Shown piece by piece: positions 7,361 through 14,415 of a stretch of 14,668 nucleotides of DNA. Every line of letters starts with the position of its first letter. Position 1 is the stretch's first letter. Made by a program: the position numbers and the translations under genes. Origin of the DNA: Candidatus Heimdallarchaeota archaeon LC_2 (GTDB taxonomy: Archaea > Asgardarchaeota > Heimdallarchaeia > Heimdallarchaeales > Kariarchaeaceae); assembly GCA_001940725.1 (NCBI GenBank), contig MDVR01000052.1:1-14668 (forward strand), given 5' to 3'. The notes beneath the pieces were generated by a model. The model was given only the letters and a program-made list of their open reading frames with translations, searched no databases and was not told the DNA's origin.

Positions 7361-8113
7361 ATGGTAGTAAATGATCCAGATTTTGCATTATTTGAAGCAG
7401 CCTTAAAAAATGCGAAGCAATATTTAAAAGATGCTCAAACATTACTTGATGCTGGTTCGCCAGCTCATGCCTATGCATTAACCGTATTGGGTTTTGAAGA
7501 AATGGGTAAGTCAATATTAGGTTATTCATGTCTAATGGGTTTTAGATCCAGAGAAGATTCCGAATTTCAATTGATGTTTAAAGCCAAAGGATCACATGAG
7601 AAAAGACAGTTGTTGACTTTTGAATTAATCTTTGGTATGGTTATGATTAATTGGATTGAAGAATCAAATTCAAAAAAGGAAATCAATCAACTAAGTACAA
7701 AACATCAAAAACAGCTTATTTCAAGAAAAAAATATATTAACGAAATACTAAAAATTGCAAAAATTGATGGTGAGCTCTGGGAAAACTACTTGAAATCAAT
7801 ATTTTCACTTCAGGAAAAATTTAATAAAAACCCAAAATGGTTATCAAATAAAAAAGAACAGGCAATGTATGTTTCCTCAAAAACTAAGAAAGGGGTAAAA
7901 GGGGCAGTGATTGAATCTCCACTTGATGAACATCTATTTTCACAAGAACAAGTTCAACGTGTTATTCAATCTCACAATTCTTTCCTTGGTTTCTTGAACA
8001 TATTTGAAAAGGGAATTAAATCCAACAAAAAAATCGAAAGGGGCATAGGTAAAATACGACTTAATATCAAACAGTTCGTGAATGATATGAAATCGGAATT
8101 TGAAAATAGTTAA
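7361..8113 (+). CDS. AbiV-family abortive infection protein (HEPN fold)
   Basis: The N-terminal half matches the AbiV pattern. A helix with NAKQYLKDAQTLLDAGSPAHA leads into ALTVLGFEEMGKSIL (residues 40-54 counted from the GTG at 7358), the family signature of an alanine-rich helix ending in E-E-x-G-K. GSHEKRQ follows at 78-84, in the place of the usual H-x-K motif. AbiV was described in lactococci as a protein that shuts down translation of the infected cell. Here the fold and a defence role follow by family, but the archaeal-type setting is not characterised. ATG 7361 is preferred over GTG 7358. The length of about 250 residues suits the family. It precedes a second HEPN-type gene on the same strand. 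Confidence 0.85.
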   Translation: MVVNDPDFALFEAALKNAKQYLKDAQTLLDAGSPAHAYALTVLGFEEMGKSILGYSCLMGFRSREDSEFQLMFKAKGSHEKRQLLTFELIFGMVMINWIEESNSKKEINQLSTKHQKQLISRKKYINEILKIAKIDGELWENYLKSIFSLQEKFNKNPKWLSNKKEQAMYVSSKTKKGVKGAVIESPLDEHLFSQEQVQRVIQSHNSFLGFLNIFEKGIKSNKKIERGIGKIRLNIKQFVNDMKSEFENS

Positions 8114-8114
8114 T

Positions 8115-8240
8115 ATGCTACACATGATGATAGCATCACATTTAGACAGTTAAACTGAAATAATAGCTTTATTACATAATTGGTTTGGAAACAATTATCT
8201 AAAAACAATATCAGAGTTTAAAGCAACAATAGAAACATAG
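8115..8240 (+). pseudogene. Short decayed reading frame between the two HEPN genes
   Basis: A frame from ATG at 8115 to TAG at 8238 encodes 41 codons with one internal TAA at 8151. The second part reads TEIIALLHNWFGNNYLKTIS, which looks protein-like. It begins one base after the AbiV stop. It may be a remnant of a small gene once in this operon; the evidence is only composition and frame length. Confidence 0.25.
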
Positions 8241-8267
8241 AATTACCAAAATTACTAATATTTCTTA

Positions 8268-9737
8268 GTGAATATTCAACTCAGAGAAAATTTGATAGAG
8301 TCTTTTATGGAATTGTTCCAGTATGTCACAAACAATAAGAAACAAACACATAAGAAAATACCTCAATGGAATAATAATCCAGAATATTTTAATGATCAAT
8401 CCAAGATTCAGAATATAACACTGTTTGATCAAGCCCAGGAAACATTTTGGAATATTGTATTCCTAGTTCGAAAAGAAAGAGGATCAGCCTTCCTGACCGG
8501 AAATGAGATTAGAGATTTATTATGGGATCACATATTCATTATTGTAAATGATGAACACGAAATATTAGATAATAAAAATGAAATTGGCAAAGTTGTAGAT
8601 CAGTTTATTGAAATGACAAATAAGCAAACAACAAAATGGGAAGTTATTATTTCCATAGAGGATGTTGAGTTAAAGGATGATCTGACGTTAAATGAGAGCG
8701 AGAGACTTATTTATATTTCAGATGATCAAAAATCTAATAATAAATGGATCACGCGACTTAATAATTTATTTTATCTTAAGAGTGATGCAAGAATGAAGCA
8801 AGCCTTCATGAATCGCAATTACGCAGAAATCGTTGTTTTTGCGAATCACCAAGATATTGCAATGAAAAAAGCTTTGACGAAATTAAAAAAGCTCATGACG
8901 ATTGTTAATTTAATTTACAATACTCAATTTATAATCACTCGAAATTCTCAATGGAGAATGGACCCCCAAGTTAATATATTTGCCTATGATAAAGGAAATC
9001 AAAAAGGGTTTGTTTCTTTTCAACGCTTAGCAAGTATTAATTTTCAATTAGAGATTGGTAAAACCAAAGATCAATTTTTGGAGAAAATTTATAATTGGAA
9101 CCATTATTTAGATTCAATAGAAATACAAAATAATCAATTCCTACAAAAAATTGATCTGGTTATTAAATGGTACGGAAATCTACTCAAATCACAAGATATT
9201 GACACTCAAATCCTATTTTGTTGTACAATTCTCGAAACGCTACTAACAAGGAAAAAAGAAGATGGTACAAAGAAAGCCTTAATTGCGTTTCGTATTAGTA
9301 TATTTTACTTTAGATCTGAATATCAAAAATACATTGAAACATCAGATTGGTTGGATTTGTATCGACAGAGAAACCAAGTAATCCATGGAACAAGAAGTTA
9401 TGAAATGATTCAGCACGAATATAATACAGAATATGTTGTTGAAGAAGAACCTTACCGAGAACATACAAGAATGATGGTGAATCGAGTAGGCAAATTAATT
9501 TACGATGTTTACAGTACTTTTTACAATTTACATAAAAATAGAAATAAAGACGGATTGACAGAATTTCAGACGATCGATCAATTTATCAATTGGATTGACA
9601 ATAGAAATGATGAAGTATTGATAGACGGTATCAAGATATTTGCGAATGATGATGGTTTTAAAAGCTTATGGAATAATAAAAATCAATATAGATCAGAGTT
9701 TCTTAATGCACGTAAGCAAATAAAACGAACTTCATGA
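8268..9737 (+). CDS. ApeA-like HEPN-domain protein
   Basis: The 489-residue product has an unrecognised N-terminal region (about 1-290) and a C-terminal helical domain of the ApeA-like HEPN type. It contains FCCTILETLLTRK (317-329), with the conserved acidic residue E323 in the first helix, and LYRQRNQVIHG (364-374). The latter carries the R-x4-H ribonuclease motif as R368 and H373. HEPN proteins of this class act in anti-phage defence by cutting RNA, often in a sensor-effector arrangement; the large N-terminal part could be the sensor, which is inference. The start is GTG 8268 or, less likely, ATG 8307; an in-frame stop at 8256 rules out anything upstream. No promoter is evident in the 154-base gap, so co-transcription with AbiV is plausible. 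Confidence 0.75.
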   Translation: MNIQLRENLIESFMELFQYVTNNKKQTHKKIPQWNNNPEYFNDQSKIQNITLFDQAQETFWNIVFLVRKERGSAFLTGNEIRDLLWDHIFIIVNDEHEILDNKNEIGKVVDQFIEMTNKQTTKWEVIISIEDVELKDDLTLNESERLIYISDDQKSNNKWITRLNNLFYLKSDARMKQAFMNRNYAEIVVFANHQDIAMKKALTKLKKLMTIVNLIYNTQFIITRNSQWRMDPQVNIFAYDKGNQKGFVSFQRLASINFQLEIGKTKDQFLEKIYNWNHYLDSIEIQNNQFLQKIDLVIKWYGNLLKSQDIDTQILFCCTILETLLTRKKEDGTKKALIAFRISIFYFRSEYQKYIETSDWLDLYRQRNQVIHGTRSYEMIQHEYNTEYVVEEEPYREHTRMMVNRVGKLIYDVYSTFYNLHKNRNKDGLTEFQTIDQFINWIDNRNDEVLIDGIKIFANDDGFKSLWNNKNQYRSEFLNARKQIKRTS

Positions 9738-9986
9738 TTAAAAATGAATTAAAATTATCATTATTTTTGTGAAACTGTTACTGGGATTTTCGGGGCATCC
9801 TTAAGTTACATAGAAGCTGTTTCAGAATAACTGGTGATTTATGGGAAATGGTGTTAGAAGAACGATGATTGGTGGTCGACCAAATGTACACTCCCTCGAA
9901 GCGAATTGCGCGCTAGTCTGAGAGCTAGTTAAATATCCACTTTCAAATCTTACCAATAGCTAGGGTGAGGATAATTCTGCTCGAAT

Positions 9987-9995
9987 CTTTAAATG
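9987..9995 (+). promoter_or_regulatory. TATA-like box of the ISAzo13 transposase
   Basis: CTTTAAATG lies 20-28 bases before the GTG start at 10015, inside the element, so the element carries its own archaeal-type promoter. A leaderless transcript beginning at or near the GTG fits this spacing. Confidence 0.45.
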
Positions 9996-10014
9996 AAGGG
10001 GTTTAGATTGAAAT

Positions 10015-12180
10015 GTGTCAAATAAATCAAAACTAAACCCCGTAATGGTCGATGTGGGTTTGGCAAATTTAAAATCTCTCGTTATTACGTATGTCAGAAG
10101 TACAACAATCATTGAAAACTCTTCTTCAAAATGGATAAAATTCTTAATTTTTAGTTTTCTGTTTTTAATAACCTTAATTCACAAATGGCTAGCATATTGG
10201 ATAGAAGCCACTGGAAGACTACAATGTTCCTCTTGCCAGACACAAGTGTATACCAAACGTGGATCATTTTCCCGGAGATGGCAAGACTGGAACCTCGGTA
10301 TCGAGTATGCTTGGACAGTGCCAAGATATCAATGTAGGAACTGTCATAATTCGTTTAACATTTTTACCAATACTTCATTCGCCTATTGCAAAGTCCCTCC
10401 TGCTTTAATAGTTCTTGAACCGATGATTTTATTTCTTCGCAAAATCAAATCGGCTGAGTTAGGATGGTTACAATGGAGTAATGAAACAAGAAAATTAGCC
10501 TTCGATCTCTCAATATCATCATTTCTGAAAAAAACTCTGATTCTCAAACAGCTTTTTGATTTAAGAGACTACATGAAGACTCCAACCTCCCTGCTGTTCT
10601 TTCTCCGAAATTGCCTTAATGAAAAACAACGTCGTCTATTCCTTGGATTATTTGCACTCAACCTTCCTCGAGGTGGCATGAAACAATTACATCAACTCAC
10701 TGGAGCTGCTCTCAAGACAATCCACAGAGGTAAACAAGAATTGCTAGCTCAACAATCCAGTAATCATCATAATTCTCCCATTAGATTATCAGGAGGAGGA
10801 AGAAAGTCAAAAGTAACAGATCCAAACTATGCGGGTCAAGTTCTTCAATTGATAGAGGATGAAACTGCTGGTGATCCAATGACCGGATTAAAATGGACTC
10901 GCAGGAGTCTACGGAAGCTTGCTACGGCATTAACCGAGATCGATATATTTCTTGCTCTGAGTACGATTGCAAGGATTTTGAGACATAATAATTATTCCCC
11001 CAAAGTTAATAGTAAAACAAAATCGCTCAAAGGAAACCATCCGCAACGGGATCAACAATTTCAAATCATTGCTGCTCAGAAGTTACAATTCTTTGAAGCT
11101 GGTAACCCTATTATTAGTATTGACTGCAAGAAAAAAGAGTTGATTGGAGATTACAAGAACCCGGGTCAGCTATGGAGACAACAACCATTTGAGACCTTAG
11201 ATCACTCTTTTCCTGGCAAGAAAAATTCGATCTTAGTCCCATTCGGTATCTATGATCTACAAAATAATCATGGCTTCATCTATTGTGGCACTAACAAGAG
11301 TACTGCTGAATTTGCTGTTGAAGCGATTGTCATGTGGTGGCATCGGCACGGTTCTAAACGATATCCAAATGTAAACGAATTATTGTTACTGTGTGATACA
11401 GGTGGAGGTAATGCTGCAAGAAGCTATTTATGGAAATGGTTTATTCAGGAAAAACTTGCAGATGAATTGGGATTGACTGTCCAAATCTGTCATTATCCCT
11501 CTGGAACATCAAAATGGAATCCAATTGAACATCGACTTTTCAGTTATATCAGCCTTAACTGGGCTGGTCGCCCCCTTATCGATCATGAAACAGCTTTAAA
11601 TTACATCAAAACCACAACTACAACGACGGGGTTGAAGGTAGATGCCATCATGACGGAAAAAGAGTATCAAACCGGCTTAAAAGTTTCTGCAGAGCAATTA
11701 AGCACACTTAATATTACATTTGACACCTTGATTCCAGCATGGAATTACCAAATAAAACCAAGAACAAGTAGTCAAACAACCAAACATGATAACTTTTGGC
11801 TACTCAAGAAGCCAATTCCATTACAGAAGCTAGATTATACTTGTGAAGCCTGTTCCAAGGAATTCAAAAATAAGACATTCTCTACCATTGAAAATCACAC
11901 CTGGGCTTGTAGGAAGGATCGTTTTTGTGATAACTGCGGAAAAAATTATAAAAACAAATTACGAAGTTCTTTTCAAAATCACATCTGGAGCTGCGGAAAA
12001 GATCATTTGTGTCCAAAATGTGGAGAGAATTATCGAAATAAAACCCGGCGATCATACAATTTTCATGTTTGGGGATGTAAGGTAGATCGTTTGTGTAGCA
12101 TATGTGCTAAAAATTATCGGGATAAAACTAAAAAGAACTATGATATTCATATCAAAAAGTGTAAATCTACAAAATCTTGA
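10015..12180 (+). CDS. ISAzo13-family DDE transposase with zinc ribbon and four C2HC fingers
   Basis: The core (about residues 200-580) matches the ISAzo13/Rhodopirellula-type transposase. It includes GGGRKSKVTDP, the first catalytic aspartate D370 in ISIDCKKKELIGDYKN, D461 in LLLCDTGGGN, and E505 in SKWNPIEHRLFSYI. The N-terminus holds a hydrophobic stretch (41-57) and a zinc ribbon, C71-C74 and C107-C110. The C-terminus has four tandem fingers of exact form CX2CX14HX3C, starting at C610, C638, C666 and C694 with a 28-residue period. The length of 721 residues greatly exceeds the roughly 400-450 I would expect for the family; the extensions probably bind DNA. The start is GTG 10015 or ATG 10045; a stop at 10009 excludes anything further upstream. 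Confidence 0.88.
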   Translation: MSNKSKLNPVMVDVGLANLKSLVITYVRSTTIIENSSSKWIKFLIFSFLFLITLIHKWLAYWIEATGRLQCSSCQTQVYTKRGSFSRRWQDWNLGIEYAWTVPRYQCRNCHNSFNIFTNTSFAYCKVPPALIVLEPMILFLRKIKSAELGWLQWSNETRKLAFDLSISSFLKKTLILKQLFDLRDYMKTPTSLLFFLRNCLNEKQRRLFLGLFALNLPRGGMKQLHQLTGAALKTIHRGKQELLAQQSSNHHNSPIRLSGGGRKSKVTDPNYAGQVLQLIEDETAGDPMTGLKWTRRSLRKLATALTEIDIFLALSTIARILRHNNYSPKVNSKTKSLKGNHPQRDQQFQIIAAQKLQFFEAGNPIISIDCKKKELIGDYKNPGQLWRQQPFETLDHSFPGKKNSILVPFGIYDLQNNHGFIYCGTNKSTAEFAVEAIVMWWHRHGSKRYPNVNELLLLCDTGGGNAARSYLWKWFIQEKLADELGLTVQICHYPSGTSKWNPIEHRLFSYISLNWAGRPLIDHETALNYIKTTTTTTGLKVDAIMTEKEYQTGLKVSAEQLSTLNITFDTLIPAWNYQIKPRTSSQTTKHDNFWLLKKPIPLQKLDYTCEACSKEFKNKTFSTIENHTWACRKDRFCDNCGKNYKNKLRSSFQNHIWSCGKDHLCPKCGENYRNKTRRSYNFHVWGCKVDRLCSICAKNYRDKTKKNYDIHIKKCKSTKS

Positions 12181-12281
12181 AATTAAACGTTAATGGGTAG
12201 TTATTCTGAAACAGCTTCATATAGACTTAATTATCTGCAATTAAATTTGTGCAACAACAGGATTCTAACTAACTTGAATTA

Positions 12282-12746
12282 TTAAATCTTATCCAAAATT
12301 AAAAAAATTAATATAAAAATTATCCAAGCTATTCCCACTGAGGCAATGAAAACAATAGAGATCAATATATCATCAACAAATCTTTGAATTATATTTCTTT
12401 TTTCCCCCTTTAAAGAAAACCACCTATCTGGAAAGAGTTGGAGTATATAGAATATGATCATTCCAGTCAAAATTGCAGGTAAAAAGCGATTGTTGGATGG
12501 ATCGATTCTTCCTGTATCAAAAAATCCACTAAATAACACTACTGCTGCACCAGAAATCAATAACTTAAAAATTGTTTCAAACCTTAAAAATTTTTTAGGT
12601 TCTTCTTTAATCTCAGTAGGCATTTTAAATGAGTATAGATCAGAATGACAATAACCACAAAATTGATCCTGTGAATCGTTAACAGTGCCACAGTTGGAAC
12701 ACGACACCGTTGCTTGGGACCCGCTATTAGCTGGTAGTTTTGACAT
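12282..12746 (-). CDS. Zinc-ribbon membrane protein
   Basis: The 154-residue protein opens with a short cytoplasmic zinc ribbon, C16, C19, C30 and C33 (CSNCG and FCGYC). Hydrophobic segments follow at about 57-76, 89-106 and 127-151. Small proteins of this design (zinc_ribbon plus two to four membrane helices) are common and uncharacterised in archaea, so no specific role is assigned. The ATG at 12746 is well supported by a TATA box about 25 bases upstream. Its stop lies 64 bases beyond the right end of the ISAzo13 element, which interrupted the intergenic region but not this gene. Confidence 0.8.
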   Translation of the reverse strand: MSKLPANSGSQATVSCSNCGTVNDSQDQFCGYCHSDLYSFKMPTEIKEEPKKFLRFETIFKLLISGAAVVLFSGFFDTGRIDPSNNRFLPAILTGMIIFYILQLFPDRWFSLKGEKRNIIQRFVDDILISIVFIASVGIAWIIFILIFLILDKI

Positions 12747-12766
12747 GAAAACTGGATCGTGATTTG

Positions 12767-12780
12767 TTTTATAACTTTTA
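12767..12780 (-). promoter_or_regulatory. TATA/BRE promoter of the zinc-ribbon membrane protein gene
   Basis: The minus strand reads TAAAAGTTATAAAA, a purine-rich BRE followed by TTATAAAA centred 24-25 bases before ATG 12746. It is the clearest archaeal promoter in the window and predicts a leaderless message. Confidence 0.65.
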
Positions 12781-12987
12781 TTGAAATTTTTATTTATATT
12801 GATAAATTAAACTCTAGTTCACAAGAAAATATTTTCAAAGAAAAACTCGATAAAGAATAAAAATCTGATCCAAATTACAATTCTCATTAGGGTAAAAATT
12901 ATTGACACAACAATCATATCTCCTAGCGACAAATAATCTAAAATAACTTAATAACTTTATCCGTTTGCTCTTCCAGTGAGATAGTTT
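12781..12987. other. Intergenic stretch with no recognisable gene
   Basis: I see only AT-rich sequence with stops in all frames and no hairpin, repeat or conserved motif. Short peptide-like runs occur just before 12988 (for example CSSSEIVSAA) and may be the upstream part of the decayed coding stretch that follows. Confidence 0.5.
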
Positions 12988-13211
12988 CAGCCGCTTAAAA
13001 ATAATATAGATTTCGGACCAGGTGGAAAATACACATTTCCTATATCCTGTTAAAAAATCTCAGAACCTAGATAACATATGAATACTACTGGGGTGAATAT
13101 GAAGGGAAAATTACAGCTAAAAAACCTAGAACATTCACTAAACTATCTGGATATGACACATCTGCCAATCCGAAAGTATTGATCTTATCATCATTTAGAA
13201 CTATATTATAG
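12988..13211 (+). pseudogene. Frameshifted remnant of a coding sequence, family unknown
   Basis: Two reading frames look like consecutive pieces of one protein. The first (12988-13053) contains NNIDFGPGGKYTFPIS. The second (13071-13211) reads YYWGEYEGKITAKKPRTFTK and then LSGYDTSANPKVLI. Glycine-, aromatic- and charge-rich composition favours real ancestry. Another frame, from ATG 13078 to TGA 13180, gives 34 residues ending LPIRKY and cannot be excluded. The segment runs across the left edge of the 729-bp tandem array at 13171, so the array seems to begin within this broken gene. Confidence 0.35.
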
Positions 13212-13256
13212 CTTTAACACATAAGAATTATAATAAGAGGTTTGTTTTTAATTATT

Positions 13257-13300
13257 GCATGTCCATAATTTTTGTTTGGGCATGCTCCCTCCCCCCACTC
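13257..13300 (+). other. GC-rich hairpin with following C-tract, array copy 1
   Basis: GCATGTCC (13257-13264) pairs with GGGCATGC (13278-13285) across a 13-base AT-rich loop, with all eight pairs formed if one T-G wobble is allowed. A pyrimidine run CTCCCTCCCCCCACTC follows. In this AT-rich setting the spot stands out and could be a structured RNA, a replication or recombination site, or a protein-binding site. A second copy lies at 13986-14029. Confidence 0.5.
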
Positions 13301-13410
13301 TTTGTTAGGTATGGAGATGTTGGAATTTATATTGGCATATTTTAAAGAGATGTTTAGGGAATATTTTTATCTAACAGTGAATGAAGGATTATCCAGAGAG
13401 TAGGGTTATT

Positions 13411-13686
13411 TTACTTCATCAACAAATCATTAATAATTTCAATTTCTGTTTTATCATAATATTTACAAAGTGCTTTCAACCATTCTTGTTCAGTCTTATC
13501 TAAAAATAACCATAGTTTCACATTTTCAATATTATTTTTATCTTTATTTAATTTTAAAAAAATATCAGGATGATAAAGAAATATTCCCAGGTTAATTAAT
13601 TCTTCACAAGTTAAACCAGTATTTTCAATTAATGAATCGAAAACACCTTTGAGATCTGGAGTTACTTCAATCGAGTATTCATTCAT
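13411..13686 (-). CDS. Ribbon-helix-helix-like small protein, array copy 1
   Basis: The 91-residue product starts MNEYSIEVTPDLKGVFDSLI. A short beta strand is followed by two helices (ENTGLTCEELINLGIFLY), as in MetJ/Arc-type ribbon-helix-helix DNA-binding proteins. A second similar strand-helix-helix (VKLWLFLDKTEQEWLKALCK to the end) fills residues 55-91, so it may be an intramolecular RHH pair. This would suit a repressor or antitoxin-like role; no toxin is adjacent. ATG 13686 is chosen over a TTG two codons upstream at 13692. The family call rests on pattern only. Confidence 0.6.
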   Translation of the reverse strand: MNEYSIEVTPDLKGVFDSLIENTGLTCEELINLGIFLYHPDIFLKLNKDKNNIENVKLWLFLDKTEQEWLKALCKYYDKTEIEIINDLLMK

Positions 13687-13692
13687 AAACAA

Positions 13693-13985
13693 ATTATGTA
13701 AACTGAAAATAATTGAAATATGTTAAGATAGGGTTAATCGTAAGTAAAAATTCAAGAAACAAAATTAAATAAAATTAAATAAAAAAAACCTCTGATCGAT
13801 TTAACTTGTCTCAAATTCAATTAAATACCTAATGTTTATACATTTTAATTGATTAAAATATTCAGATTCATGAAATATCCGAATTGCGTATTAGGATGAC
13901 GAAAGTATTGATCTTATCATCATTTAGAACTATATTATAGCTTTAACACATAAGAATTATAATAAGAGGTTTGTTTTTAATTATT
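13693..13985. other. Noncoding spacer between the array genes
   Basis: This AT-rich stretch holds the upstream region of the first RHH-like gene, two tandem AATTAAATAA runs near 13765, an A8 run, and CCTAAT...ATTAGG as a distant inverted pair (13827 and 13890). It crosses the copy boundary at 13900 and includes the motif CGAAAGTATTGATC. No open frame of note is present apart from a 14-codon frame starting ATGACGAAAGTA that spans the boundary. Confidence 0.6.
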
Positions 13986-14029
13986 GCATGTCCATAATTT
14001 TTGTTTGGGCATGCTCCCTCCCCCCACTC
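13986..14029 (+). other. GC-rich hairpin with C-tract, array copy 2
   Basis: Identical to the hairpin at 13257-13300, shifted by exactly 729 bases. The wobble pair and the C-run are unchanged. Confidence 0.5.
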
Positions 14030-14139
14030 TTTGTTAGGTATGGAGATGTTGGAATTTATATTGGCATATTTTAAAGAGATGTTTAGGGAATATTTTTATC
14101 TAACAGTGAATGAAGGATTATCCAGAGAGTAGGGTTATT

Positions 14140-14415
14140 TTACTTCATCAACAAATCATTAATAATTTCAATTTCTGTTTTATCATAATATTTACAAAGT
14201 GCTTTCAACCATTCTTGTTCAGTCTTATCTAAAAATAACCATAGTTTCACATTTTCAATATTATTTTTATCTTTATTTAATTTTAAAAAAATATCAGGAT
14301 GATAAAGAAATATTCCCAGGTTAATTAATTCTTCACAAGTTAAACCAGTATTTTCAATTAATGAATCGAAAACACCTTTGAGATCTGGAGTTACTTCAAT
14401 CGAGTATTCATTCAT
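14140..14415 (-). CDS. Ribbon-helix-helix-like small protein, array copy 2
   Basis: This gene is identical to the one at 13411-13686, including its upstream region, so both copies should be expressed alike if either is. A third copy may follow beyond the window. Exact duplication of a DNA-binding-like gene would raise its dosage, which is inference. The ATG at 14415 is preferred over the TTG at 14421. Confidence 0.6.
   Translation of the reverse strand: MNEYSIEVTPDLKGVFDSLIENTGLTCEELINLGIFLYHPDIFLKLNKDKNNIENVKLWLFLDKTEQEWLKALCKYYDKTEIEIINDLLMK

Larger units (their letters stand above)
9813..12218 (+). mobile_element. ISAzo13-family insertion sequence
   Basis: Perfect 20-bp terminal inverted repeats, GAAGCTGTTTCAGAATAACT, lie at 9813-9832 and inverted at 12199-12218. 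The flanking bases ATA on both sides (9810-9812 and 12219-12221) are a likely 3-bp target duplication. The element is about 2.4 kb, longer than usual for the family because the transposase carries extra zinc-binding regions. Perfect ends and an intact gene suggest recent activity. Confidence 0.9.

Noticed and set aside
9895..9935. CTAG...CTAG inverted repeat near GCGCGCTAG in the IS leader
   Set aside because: The 4-bp arms are too short to claim a structure or operator.
10013..10015. ATG at 10013 as the ISAzo13 transposase start
   Set aside because: It is out of frame with the transposase and leads to a stop after a few codons; GTG at 10015 or ATG at 10045 is in frame.
11843..12085. An overlapping 80-codon plus-strand frame inside the transposase
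   Set aside because: It is open only because the finger repeats have a regular 84-base period; it has no independent start signal or family resemblance.
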